35,591 bases of DNA from Lachnospiraceae bacterium. GTDB lineage: Bacteria; Bacillota_A; Clostridia; Lachnospirales; Lachnospiraceae. The position numbers were made by a program, and so were the translations under genes. Under the pieces are notes generated by a model. That model worked only from the letters and a program-made list of their open reading frames with translations. It ran no database searches and was not told the origin of the DNA. Location of the stretch: positions 1 to 35,591 of the forward strand of contig JAIKXV010000007.1 of the NCBI GenBank assembly GCA_024683935.1, in the 5' to 3' direction. Of this stretch, positions 1-7,348 are shown in pieces. Every line of letters starts with the position of its first letter. Within the stretch, counting starts at the first letter, position 1.

Positions 1-161
1 CTGTCCAGGGTTATATTCCTGTCCTCTGTACTGCATCCTATTTTCAGTTCTTTTTTCAGTTTCTCCAGCCTTTCGCTCGCTTCAGAAAGAGTCCTTCCGT
101 AGCAGTAATACTTTTTCCTCCGCCAGGTGTAAGTGATACACATCAGTTTCTTTTTTACCAT
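1..161 (-). CDS. Tyrosine recombinase/integrase, N-terminal fragment (runs off the window)
   Basis: This minus-strand reading frame starts with ATG at 161 and stays open to the left edge for 53 codons. An AGGAGG-like site (GGAGG, complement of 168-172) sits 6 nt upstream. The peptide begins MVKKKLMCITYTWRRKKYY, followed by CYGRTLSEASERLEKLKKEL and, near the edge, DRNITLD. This is the pattern of the arm-type DNA-binding domain of phage and ICE tyrosine integrases ('gk.yy.yGkT..EAe.kl..lk'), with the start of the core-binding domain following. The catalytic domain lies outside the window, so activity cannot be judged. It suggests a mobile element boundary near the left end. The call rests on pattern resemblance only. 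Confidence 0.6.
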   Translation of the reverse strand, partial: MVKKKLMCITYTWRRKKYYCYGRTLSEASERLEKLKKELKIGCSTEDRNITLD

Positions 162-324
162 ATTCAACCTCCATAATGATCCAGAGATCGATAATCACGC
201 GTTCCCAATAGAATAACGCTTAGAGTTGTGACAGTATGACACATGATATTGTTTTTTTCACTAGAACATTTAGCAGGGATTGTGGTACTATATATCAATA
301 GGAGTTAATGCAGCTGAAGTTATA

Positions 325-359
325 GTAAACGACAAAACGAAAAGACGGTTGTCGTTTGC
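325..359 (+). other. 5'-UTR hairpin upstream of the secreted acidic protein
   Basis: AAACGACAA (327-335) is a perfect inverted repeat with TTGTCGTTT (349-357). A G-C and a G-T pair at 325-326/358-359 extend the stem to 11 bp, with a 13-nt loop. No T-run follows, so it is not an intrinsic terminator. It ends about 10 nt before the ribosome binding site at 370-377 and may affect mRNA stability or translation. Confidence 0.5.
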
Positions 360-387
360 CATATCTTAAAGGAGGAAACGGAAAAGT

Positions 388-2010
388 ATGTTTAGAAGTG
401 TTAAGAGGAGACTGGCGATCATACTTGCGGCTTCGCTGATCATCGGAAACGGAACCCTTGGCTTTGCCGGAGAGCTTCCGGTAACCGATGATGAAGAGAT
501 TGTCGAGGCCGTATTAAATGAGGCTGATGCTGATGTCGTAAATGAGGACACGGCAGATACAGAAGACGCTGACGAAGTTGTGGCAGAAGATGATGAAGAA
601 GCTGCTGCAGAAGTTCAGGAGATAGTTGAGGAGACCGAAGGCGCTGCACAGCTGGATGATGCAGCTGACACCGCAGAGTTAAGTGATGCCGCCACCTCTA
701 CCGTATCCGATCCCGCAGCGGATCCTGCCAGCTGGAGCAAGGACCCCAGGCGTGCAAGATACACCTATCTTATGTATCTTCCCAGGCTTTCAGGACATAA
801 GGATATTGAGATGGTATCCGAGGATCTGATACAGAACGGAAAGAAGATCGGGAACGGAAACAAGGCTGTAACCGGTGATATGATGCCGGATTATACCGAT
901 TGTGGGATTTCATTCAACTGCCTCCCTATTGAGAGCGATATCTATGTTATATATGCCTATGGAATAAATAATGAATTTGACGGATTTAACAAGGATTCCA
1001 AAGGAGATAACTCTGCATCTGTTAATAACGGCTATGGTCTGGATCAGGATAATAAGCCGGCCGGCGTATTTGATGATAATGAGTTTACCTGGTTCGGAAA
1101 GAACGGCGGAAAAACTTCCAACGGAAAGATCATATTTGACGCCGCGGTTATCAAGTGGAGCAGCGGCAACAAGGCAAAGAAGCTCAGGCTATATGATGTA
1201 GATAACCTTAAGTATAAGTATAACAAGTTTGCTACGGTTTCTTTCAATCTGATAGACGGAAAGTGGAAGAAGTTAAACACCAATGCTTTCCAGAAGGGTT
1301 CAAAACAGCCCTGGTTTTATCCTGTATTCAAGACCCTGAAGAGCTACCGCGAGGCGGACGGTACAAAGGTAAAGGTGTCAAGTGACGATAAGAAGCTTCT
1401 TAAGAGAATTAACAAAAAGATGAAGAATAATAAGATCAACTTCGAGATCCGCCGCCGCCCCATAGCAGGTACCGTAAGTGAGAATTACAAGAACTATGAT
1501 GGCAGTTTCTCTAATCCTGTAAGATTTGCCAGCCTTATCGGAGATGACCTTGACTTTACCGGCAGCGGCAAGCTGAAGAAGGCAACACTTCAGTTCAGAA
1601 GCGATGTAATATACGATTACAAGGCTCTGGATTCCGATGACTTTGCTTCCACCAGCGCGGCGGATTCCGACAGCAAGAGCGGCGATTCCTCCGGATCCAC
1701 CACAGGCGGAGTAAAGGCTCAGTCCAGGGGCTATTTCCTTACCCATAAGGTAGTCATGAAGAAACTGACCAGCAGCGAGGCAGGCAGATCAACCATCGCC
1801 GATGATATCAGCAATGGCAACTTCAAGAAGAGTACGAAGACCAACGCCTGGTATACAACGAAGAGCATAGATAATGAGAATACCCTCATTGTATACGGAG
1901 CCAACAACATGGAGGGAATCGCAGCCTTCCGTAAGAGAAAGAATAAGTCCGTAGGAGCCGGTTACTATAAGAGCGATAAGGACTGCTTCATACTCTCTGT
2001 TGATGACTGA
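388..2010 (+). CDS. Secreted acidic protein of unknown function
   Basis: 540 aa. The start is well supported by AAAGGAGG about 10 nt upstream. Residues 1-28 form a classical signal peptide: a basic n-region (MFRSVKRRL), a hydrophobic core (AIILAASLIIGNG) and likely cleavage after GFAG. Residues about 30-105 are extremely rich in Glu, Asp and Ala, resembling a disordered linker. The remainder, residues 110-540, is basic and Lys/Asn/Tyr-rich with a Ser/Gly/Asp-rich break near 425-445. I see no LPxTG motif, C-terminal membrane helix, SLH or peptidoglycan-binding repeat, so surface anchoring is unclear. I do not recognise the family. It lies next to an integrase fragment and may be accessory. Confidence 0.8.
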   Translation: MFRSVKRRLAIILAASLIIGNGTLGFAGELPVTDDEEIVEAVLNEADADVVNEDTADTEDADEVVAEDDEEAAAEVQEIVEETEGAAQLDDAADTAELSDAATSTVSDPAADPASWSKDPRRARYTYLMYLPRLSGHKDIEMVSEDLIQNGKKIGNGNKAVTGDMMPDYTDCGISFNCLPIESDIYVIYAYGINNEFDGFNKDSKGDNSASVNNGYGLDQDNKPAGVFDDNEFTWFGKNGGKTSNGKIIFDAAVIKWSSGNKAKKLRLYDVDNLKYKYNKFATVSFNLIDGKWKKLNTNAFQKGSKQPWFYPVFKTLKSYREADGTKVKVSSDDKKLLKRINKKMKNNKINFEIRRRPIAGTVSENYKNYDGSFSNPVRFASLIGDDLDFTGSGKLKKATLQFRSDVIYDYKALDSDDFASTSAADSDSKSGDSSGSTTGGVKAQSRGYFLTHKVVMKKLTSSEAGRSTIADDISNGNFKKSTKTNAWYTTKSIDNENTLIVYGANNMEGIAAFRKRKNKSVGAGYYKSDKDCFILSVDD

Positions 2011-2024
2011 ATAATGAGTTCCCC

Positions 2025-2053
2025 TTGTTGAAAAGCCGCTTTTTTGGTATAAT
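2025..2053 (+). promoter_or_regulatory. Sigma-A-type promoter, extended -10
   Basis: A perfect TATAAT at 2048-2053 is preceded by TGG at 2045-2047, giving an extended -10. A weak -35 (TTGTTG, 2025-2030) lies 17 nt upstream. It would drive the small membrane protein gene and rlmD, starting transcription near 2060. Confidence 0.65.
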
Positions 2054-2092
2054 CCTTCTTATCCTAACGACTATTATCTTGAGGAGGCGGGT

Positions 2093-2413
2093 ATGGAAAA
2101 TATCGATATTATGAGGCTTGAAGATGCAGTTGACGGCCTGAGGAAGAATCTTCGGAGTGTCAGGAAGAACGTTAACGAGCTCATCAATAAGGAGGAGGGA
2201 ACAAATATGAGAGAAACCAAGAGAGATCCTATTTTGTGGGCGCTTGCCATAATCGGTGTCATTGCAGCTGTAGCAGCTATCGCTTATGCTGTTTACCGTT
2301 ATTTCACTCCTGACTATCTGGAGGATTATGACGATGATTATGATGACAGGTTTGACGATGACTTTTTCGATGATGATGAGGACGAGGTAAAGCCTGCGAA
2401 AAAGGAAGACTGA
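2093..2413 (+). CDS. Small single-pass membrane protein with acidic tail, unknown function
   Basis: 106 aa, with GAGGAGG 6-7 nt before the ATG. Residues 1-45 are charged and probably helical (amphipathic, possibly coiled coil). Residues about 47-69 (ILWALAIIGVIAAVAAIAYA) form one transmembrane helix. The C-terminal part is an Asp/Glu tail with alternating D, Y and F, ending KPAKKED. A second perfect-looking ribosome binding site precedes an in-frame ATG at 2207, so a shorter 68-aa form starting MRETKRDP is also possible. It is probably co-transcribed with the methyltransferase gene 8 nt downstream. I know no function; it resembles small conserved hypothetical proteins of Clostridia. Confidence 0.75.
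   Translation: MENIDIMRLEDAVDGLRKNLRSVRKNVNELINKEEGTNMRETKRDPILWALAIIGVIAAVAAIAYAVYRYFTPDYLEDYDDDYDDRFDDDFFDDDEDEVKPAKKED
2191..2209 (+). promoter_or_regulatory. Internal ribosome binding site and alternative start
   Basis: GGAGGAGGGA at 2191-2200 lies 6-11 nt before an in-frame ATG at 2207-2209 (codon 39 of the gene starting at 2093). It is as strong as the upstream site. Initiation here would give a 68-aa protein that keeps the membrane helix and acidic tail but loses the charged N-terminal region. Confidence 0.5.
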
Positions 2414-2421
2414 ACTGATCA

Positions 2422-3843
2422 ATGAAGAAAAATGAGATATACGAGGGAACCGTGGCTGAGCTGCGGTTCCCGAACAAAGGGGTCGTCTGCACCGCTGAAG
2501 AGAACGTCATTGTAAAAGGGGTTCTGCCGGGACAGACGGTTTCTTTTGTTTTAACGAAAAAAAAGAACGGGAGATATGAGGGCAGGCTTCAGGAAGTACT
2601 GAAAAAAGCCCCCATGGAGATGGACAGCCCCTGTCCCCATTTCGGCGACTGCGGAGGCTGCAGTTACCAGAACCTGCCCTATACGGAGGAGCTGAAGCTG
2701 AAAAGCTCCCAGGTAAAGACCATACTGGACCGGGCGATACGGGGAGAATACGTATACGAGGGTATTACCGCGTCTCCCGAAAGTGAAGAATACAGGAACA
2801 AGATGGAGTTCTCCTTCGGGAACGAGTATCTGGACGGACCCCTGACCCTGGGAATGCACAGGGCAGGGCGGTTTAATGACGTCATAACCGTGGATAAGTG
2901 CCGGATAATGGACGGCGACTACCGGGTGATAATCAGACGCACCCTGGATTTTTTCAGGGAAAAGGGTATCCCTTTTTACAGGAAGCACACAGAAGAAGGG
3001 TTCCTCCGACACCTCCTTTTACGAAAGGGGAAGAAGACCGGGGAAATCCTGCTCTTAATAGAGACCACGACCCAGCTGGACTTCGATATGGGGCGGTATG
3101 CGGAAATGCTGCTATCCCTCCAAAACGGGGAAAAGGACGGAGAAGACAAGCTTAAGGGGACCTTCGCCGGTATCCTTCATCTAAAAAATGACAGCACCGG
3201 AGACTGTGTAAAGGGAGATAATATCGATATCCTCTACGGCAGGGATCATTTTTATGATGAGGTGCTGGGGCTCAGATTCAGGATCACCCCGTTTTCCTTC
3301 TTCCAGACCAATACAAAGGGCGCGGAACTGCTGTACGGCAAAGCAAGGGAGTACGCCCTTTCCGTAGCGGACGAAGGCAAAAAGCCGGTGATATTCGATC
3401 TCTACAGCGGAACCGGAACGATAGGACAGATAATGTCCGAAACCGCTTCAAAGGTTATCGGTATAGAGATAGTGGATGAGGCAGTGAAAGCTGCCGGGGA
3501 AAATGCAGAGTTAAACGGTCTTCAGAACACGGAATTCCTGTCGGGAGATGTATTAAAGAAGCTGGAAGAGACGGAAGAGAGACCTGATCTTATCATACTT
3601 GATCCGCCCCGGGACGGATGCGCTCCAAAAGCGCTGGAAAAGATACTGGCCTATGATGTGGAGAACATGATCTATATCTCCTGCAAGATCACCAGCCTGG
3701 AAAGGGATCTTACTCCGATACAGGAGGCGGGATACCATGTAGTAAAGGCTGCAGCAGTCGATATGTTCCCGAACACCTCCGGGGTAGAGACTATCGTGCT
3801 CCTTTCGAAGGAAGCGGCAGCTGGGACAGGAGACAGGCAATAA
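2422..3843 (+). CDS. rlmD: 23S rRNA (uracil-C5)-methyltransferase, RlmD/RumA family
   Basis: 473 aa, typical family length. It methylates C5 of a uracil in 23S rRNA (U1939 for RlmD; Gram-positive RlmCD also does U747) with S-adenosylmethionine. Domains in order: an N-terminal TRAM-like RNA-binding domain (about 1-60); an iron-sulfur motif near residues 71-80 (CPHFGDCGGC); a central RNA-binding region; and a Rossmann methyltransferase domain with the SAM loop FDLYSGTGTIG (about 328-338), DPPRDGC, and the catalytic cysteine in YISCK. The last motif departs from the usual SCNP (here SCKI), but the nucleophilic Cys is kept. The ribosome binding site is poor, so translation is probably coupled to the small gene just upstream. 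The 3' end overlaps the convergent transporter gene by 53 bp. Confidence 0.88.
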   Translation: MKKNEIYEGTVAELRFPNKGVVCTAEENVIVKGVLPGQTVSFVLTKKKNGRYEGRLQEVLKKAPMEMDSPCPHFGDCGGCSYQNLPYTEELKLKSSQVKTILDRAIRGEYVYEGITASPESEEYRNKMEFSFGNEYLDGPLTLGMHRAGRFNDVITVDKCRIMDGDYRVIIRRTLDFFREKGIPFYRKHTEEGFLRHLLLRKGKKTGEILLLIETTTQLDFDMGRYAEMLLSLQNGEKDGEDKLKGTFAGILHLKNDSTGDCVKGDNIDILYGRDHFYDEVLGLRFRITPFSFFQTNTKGAELLYGKAREYALSVADEGKKPVIFDLYSGTGTIGQIMSETASKVIGIEIVDEAVKAAGENAELNGLQNTEFLSGDVLKKLEETEERPDLIILDPPRDGCAPKALEKILAYDVENMIYISCKITSLERDLTPIQEAGYHVVKAAAVDMFPNTSGVETIVLLSKEAAAGTGDRQ

Positions 3844-4705
3844 GGACCAGGGCGCAGCCGATGAGCTCCCGGGGATTCATGGCCTCATTTAAGAGGATCC
3901 AGCCGAAGAACGCTGCAAAAACAGATTCCAGACTCATTATGAGAGGAGAGATGGCGGGAGGCGAGTCCTTCTGCCCCAGGATCTGGAAGGTGTACGCCAC
4001 ACCGCTGCTCAGCACGCCGGTATAGAGGATGGTGTACTTCGCTTCCCATATGGAAGCCGGATCCGGCTTTTCAAGGAGCAGGGTCAGTATCAGGGAGATC
4101 ACCGTCACCACAAGAAACTGCACCGCAGATATCATGACCGGATCCACCTTTTTCTCGTGCTTCGTGAAATGATCTATAAGGCATATCTGTACGGAAAAGC
4201 AGAAGGCGCAGAGCAGACAGTACATATCTCCGGGCGACAGGTAAAATCCCTCCTTTATGCACATGAGATAAAAGCCCGTCAGTGAAATAAGGGCGCAGGG
4301 CCAGATGATCTTCGGTATCTTCTGGCCGGTAAAAACCGCTATGATCGGAACCATGATAATATAGAGCACGGTGATGAAGGCGGCCTTTCCCGCCGTTGTC
4401 ATGCTGATGCCGAGCTGCTGGAAGGATGTGGCCACGCTTAAGGCCAGTCCGCAGACCAGTCCCGCAAAGATGGAACGCCTGTTAAGAGCTTTTTCCTCGT
4501 CTTTACTCATGGGCTCATCCTGCAGGCTTTTCTTTCTGAAATATATCACCACGGGGATCAGCACCAAAAATCCCACAATGCTCCGGAAGGTATTATAAGT
4601 AAAGGGCTCCACATACTTCATGCCGATACTCTGCGGCACAAAGGCTGAACCCCATATAACCGCAGCCATCAGCAGAAAAATACTTCCCTTCAGCTTTTTA
4701 CTCAT
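3791..4705 (-). CDS. EamA/DMT-family membrane transporter
   Basis: 304 aa with about ten hydrophobic segments in two EamA repeats (about 5-145 and 160-295). This is the drug/metabolite transporter superfamily, secondary transporters of metabolites in the cytoplasmic membrane. The first helix IFLLMAAVIWGSAFVPQSIG carries the family's W-G-S signature. The second repeat ends SLESVFAAFFGWILLNE, the usual 'E...a...g...l.E' pattern. CAGGAG lies about 12 nt before the ATG. It is transcribed against rlmD with a 53-bp 3' overlap and divergently from the surface-polymer locus. The substrate cannot be predicted. Confidence 0.85.
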   Translation of the reverse strand: MSKKLKGSIFLLMAAVIWGSAFVPQSIGMKYVEPFTYNTFRSIVGFLVLIPVVIYFRKKSLQDEPMSKDEEKALNRRSIFAGLVCGLALSVATSFQQLGISMTTAGKAAFITVLYIIMVPIIAVFTGQKIPKIIWPCALISLTGFYLMCIKEGFYLSPGDMYCLLCAFCFSVQICLIDHFTKHEKKVDPVMISAVQFLVVTVISLILTLLLEKPDPASIWEAKYTILYTGVLSSGVAYTFQILGQKDSPPAISPLIMSLESVFAAFFGWILLNEAMNPRELIGCALVLIACLLSQLPLPSKGAR

Positions 4706-4766
4706 TTCATCAATACTCCTGAAACTCCTAAGATTTTATGAATATATGCAATTCACAGCCTACCTA

Positions 4767-4775
4767 TGATATAAT
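4767..4775 (+). promoter_or_regulatory. Extended -10 promoter abutting the start of the surface-polymer locus
   Basis: TGATATAAT at 4767-4775 is a perfect extended -10 (TGnTATAAT). No good -35 lies 17 nt upstream (TGCAAT at 4747-4752). Transcription would begin near 4782, only about 3 nt before the ATG at 4785, implying a leaderless or nearly leaderless message. Confidence 0.5.
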
Positions 4776-4784
4776 TCTCGCGGC

Positions 4785-5756
4785 ATGAAAACAAGAGGTA
4801 TAAGCAAAAATATCATAGATGTGCTGCTTTTTCTCGGGATCCTCTTCATTATCTTTGCCATAGCGTCAGAGATCGTGAAGCCGGAATACGGAGAGATATA
4901 TAATATCGTCCAGGTTAAGCAGAAGATGGACTCCTTTGAAGAGGAAATACCGAATACCATAGATGTGATCTTCGCAGGAAACAGCGAAGTATACAGAACC
5001 TTTTCCCCTCTGCAGATTTTTAAGGAGACGGGGATCACATCGTACTGCATGAGCGAAAGTGCTTTAAGGCTCTGCGATGCATTGGAGCTGATCAAAGCTT
5101 CCTATAACTCACAGACACCGGAGGTGATAATTCTGGAGGCGGATGCGATCTTTTCCGATGCCTATCCTCATAAGGATGCCTATGCGCTGCCCACAAACTT
5201 TATCGAGGATGTTTTTCCCATATTCCATTATCATACAGTTTATAAGGGGTGGGTGCCGAAGTTTATCTTTGATGACAGTGTAGCACTCAGAACGGAGCAT
5301 GCTCTCAGGGGATTTGTGGAGACGAATGAGGCAAAACCATATACCGGACCGGAAGACTATATGAGCGTTGGAGATCCTGTGGGGATCAATGAGGAAAGTA
5401 AAAAATATCTGAATGAGATAAGGAAATTCTGCGAGGAAAAGAATGTACCCCTGGTTCTGGTGGCGGCACCGAATGCGAAGAACTGGACCTATTCAAAGAA
5501 CGAAGCACTTACAAAATATGCTGAAAAGTACGGTCTTGACTTTGTAGATCTCAATATGCACCTTGAAGATATGGGAATAGACTGGCAGACAGATACTATG
5601 GATGGCGGAAATCATATGTCCTTTGAGGGATCAAAAAAGACCACGAGATTCATCGAAGAGTATTTAAGGGATAATTACAACCTTACAGACCATAGAGGAG
5701 ATCCACGATATAAAGGCTGGGAAGAAGACAATAAGGAGTATGGACTGTATCCATGA
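4785..5756 (+). CDS. SGNH-like, DltD/AlgX-type partner of an MBOAT acyltransferase (copy 1)
   Basis: 323 aa. One N-terminal transmembrane helix (about 10-28) should anchor an extracytoplasmic SGNH-hydrolase-like domain. Block I is IDVIFAGNSEVYR (about 59-71), with the nucleophilic Ser in G-N-S rather than G-D-S. The C-terminal Asp/His block is MDGGNHMSFEGS (about 272-283), giving D-x-x-x-H. A central motif ALPTNFIEDVFPIFHYH is shared almost word for word with the second copy at 20459. Proteins of this kind (DltD, AlgX, PatB types) act with a membrane O-acyltransferase to place acyl groups on an extracellular polymer. The downstream MBOAT gene overlaps its stop codon (ATGA). No ribosome binding site precedes the ATG. 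The family call is good; the acyl group and acceptor are unknown. Confidence 0.75.
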   Translation: MKTRGISKNIIDVLLFLGILFIIFAIASEIVKPEYGEIYNIVQVKQKMDSFEEEIPNTIDVIFAGNSEVYRTFSPLQIFKETGITSYCMSESALRLCDALELIKASYNSQTPEVIILEADAIFSDAYPHKDAYALPTNFIEDVFPIFHYHTVYKGWVPKFIFDDSVALRTEHALRGFVETNEAKPYTGPEDYMSVGDPVGINEESKKYLNEIRKFCEEKNVPLVLVAAPNAKNWTYSKNEALTKYAEKYGLDFVDLNMHLEDMGIDWQTDTMDGGNHMSFEGSKKTTRFIEEYLRDNYNLTDHRGDPRYKGWEEDNKEYGLYP

Positions 5757-7348
5757 GTATCGGACTGTTTATGGAATGTATAAAGCTTTGGTGGGATCCC
5801 ACATACTCCTCCTGGATGTTTTTTGCCCTCTTCCTTCCTGTCACGATGGCGGTCTATACGCTGGTGAAGAAGGAAGGGCGTTATCTCGTTCTTCTCGGAG
5901 CGAGCTGGATCTTCTTTATCTCATTCAGCGGGTGGCTCTTTACCATACATATACTGGAGACGGTCTTCGCCTGGAGGATGGGGCTTCTCCTTCAGCAGAT
6001 CTCCGGGGATGATAGCCTGAAGCGGAAGGAAAAGAGTGCAAAGAAGAAAAAGGTTCTGGCCATCGGGATAGTATGCTTAGTCCTGGTGCTTTTTGTGCTG
6101 AAATATCTGGATTTTACCGGTTCCGGCATAGTGAGGCTGATAAACTGCTTCCGCGTAGTAAAGACAGAGTGGAGGCTGCTGAACATAGTGGCGCCGATAG
6201 GGATCTCCTACTTTACCCTGGAAGCCATATCCTATCTCACGGATATATACTGGGATAAGCTCGAAGCGGAAAAGGACTACACAAAGGTCGCTCTGTACAT
6301 GGGCTTTTTCCCGAAGCTCATAGAGGGCCCCATCACGAGATACGGGGAAATAAAGGACAGCCTTTTTGCCGGTATTCCCGTGTCCTATGAGAATCTTACC
6401 GGCGGCTACCAGAGGATATTACTCGGACTCTTTAAGAAGCTGCTGATCGCGGATCACCTGGCTCCCGCAGTGGACATAGTCTACAACTGGGAGAATATGA
6501 AGGGGAGCGTCGCTTTATTCGGAGCCGTTATCTTCACAATACAGGAGTACATGGATTTCTCCGGCTCCATAGATATAGTAATCGGCGCGGCCAGGGTATT
6601 TGGCGTGAAGCTGAGCGAGAATTTCAGACAGCCCTTCTTTGCAAAGAACGCATCGGACTTCTGGCACAGATGGCATATCACCCTCGGCACCTTCTTCAGG
6701 GATTATATCTTTTATCCCGTGTCGGTCAGCAAGGGGGTTATGAAGCTCACGAAAAAGGTAAAGAATACCTTCGGCATGGAGCTGAGCCGCCTCACCGGGC
6801 CTAGCATAGCCATATTCTGTGTGTGGATAACGAACGGCATCTGGCACGGACCCAAATGGACCTATATATTTTACGGGGTTTATTATTTTGTTCTGATCTT
6901 TCTCGAGAACCTTGTGGAGAAGCCCTTTCTTTCGCTCCTCGACAGGCTGAAGATGACGGAGCGGTCCCTGCCGGTAAGGATCTTCCGGTCGGTCAAGCTC
7001 TTCTTTATCGTGATATTCGGAGAAATGTTCTTCCGGGCGGAGGCTCTGAGCCGGGGATTCAGTATGTTTAAGCTGATACTCACCGACTTTGACCTGCAGG
7101 AGCTGACAGGCCATATGGGTGAATTCGGCATGGATTTTCATGATTATATGACGGTAACGGCGGCCTTTCTCCTGATCATGCTCTTTAATGTCTTAAAGGA
7201 GAAGAATGTGCCCTTTGACACAAAATTCAGGACACTGCCAAAGCCTGTCCGCTGGACGGCATGGTATGTTATCATAATGGTGATAGTTGTGTTCGGTGCC
7301 TATGGCAGCGGCTATGATGCAGCGGGGATGATTTATGCGAAGTTTTGA
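5753..7348 (+). CDS. MBOAT-family membrane O-acyltransferase (DltB/AlgI type), copy 1
   Basis: 531 aa, multi-pass. It is the membrane-bound O-acyltransferase fold that moves an acyl group from a cytoplasmic carrier to an extracytoplasmic acceptor. Diagnostic stretches are FFPKLIEGPITRYG (about 185-198), QEYMDFSGSIDIVIG (about 263-277), FWHRWHITLGTFFRDYIFYP (about 302-321), and the catalytic-His motif TNGIWHGPKWTYIFYG (about 360-375). The N-terminus aligns with the second copy (..ECIKLWWDPTYSSW versus ECMGEWWKQLSYTTW), which supports this start; AAGGAG lies 13 nt upstream. It overlaps the SGNH gene by 4 nt and the ligase gene by 14 nt, so the three are clearly one transcript. In the Dlt system the equivalent protein takes D-alanyl from DltC. 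Confidence 0.88.
   Translation: MSIGLFMECIKLWWDPTYSSWMFFALFLPVTMAVYTLVKKEGRYLVLLGASWIFFISFSGWLFTIHILETVFAWRMGLLLQQISGDDSLKRKEKSAKKKKVLAIGIVCLVLVLFVLKYLDFTGSGIVRLINCFRVVKTEWRLLNIVAPIGISYFTLEAISYLTDIYWDKLEAEKDYTKVALYMGFFPKLIEGPITRYGEIKDSLFAGIPVSYENLTGGYQRILLGLFKKLLIADHLAPAVDIVYNWENMKGSVALFGAVIFTIQEYMDFSGSIDIVIGAARVFGVKLSENFRQPFFAKNASDFWHRWHITLGTFFRDYIFYPVSVSKGVMKLTKKVKNTFGMELSRLTGPSIAIFCVWITNGIWHGPKWTYIFYGVYYFVLIFLENLVEKPFLSLLDRLKMTERSLPVRIFRSVKLFFIVIFGEMFFRAEALSRGFSMFKLILTDFDLQELTGHMGEFGMDFHDYMTVTAAFLLIMLFNVLKEKNVPFDTKFRTLPKPVRWTAWYVIIMVIVVFGAYGSGYDAAGMIYAKF

Noticed and set aside
6515..7141. Minus-strand reading frame of 208 codons inside the first MBOAT gene
   Set aside because: The plus-strand MBOAT motifs are clear, and the antisense frame is a by-product of codon bias.
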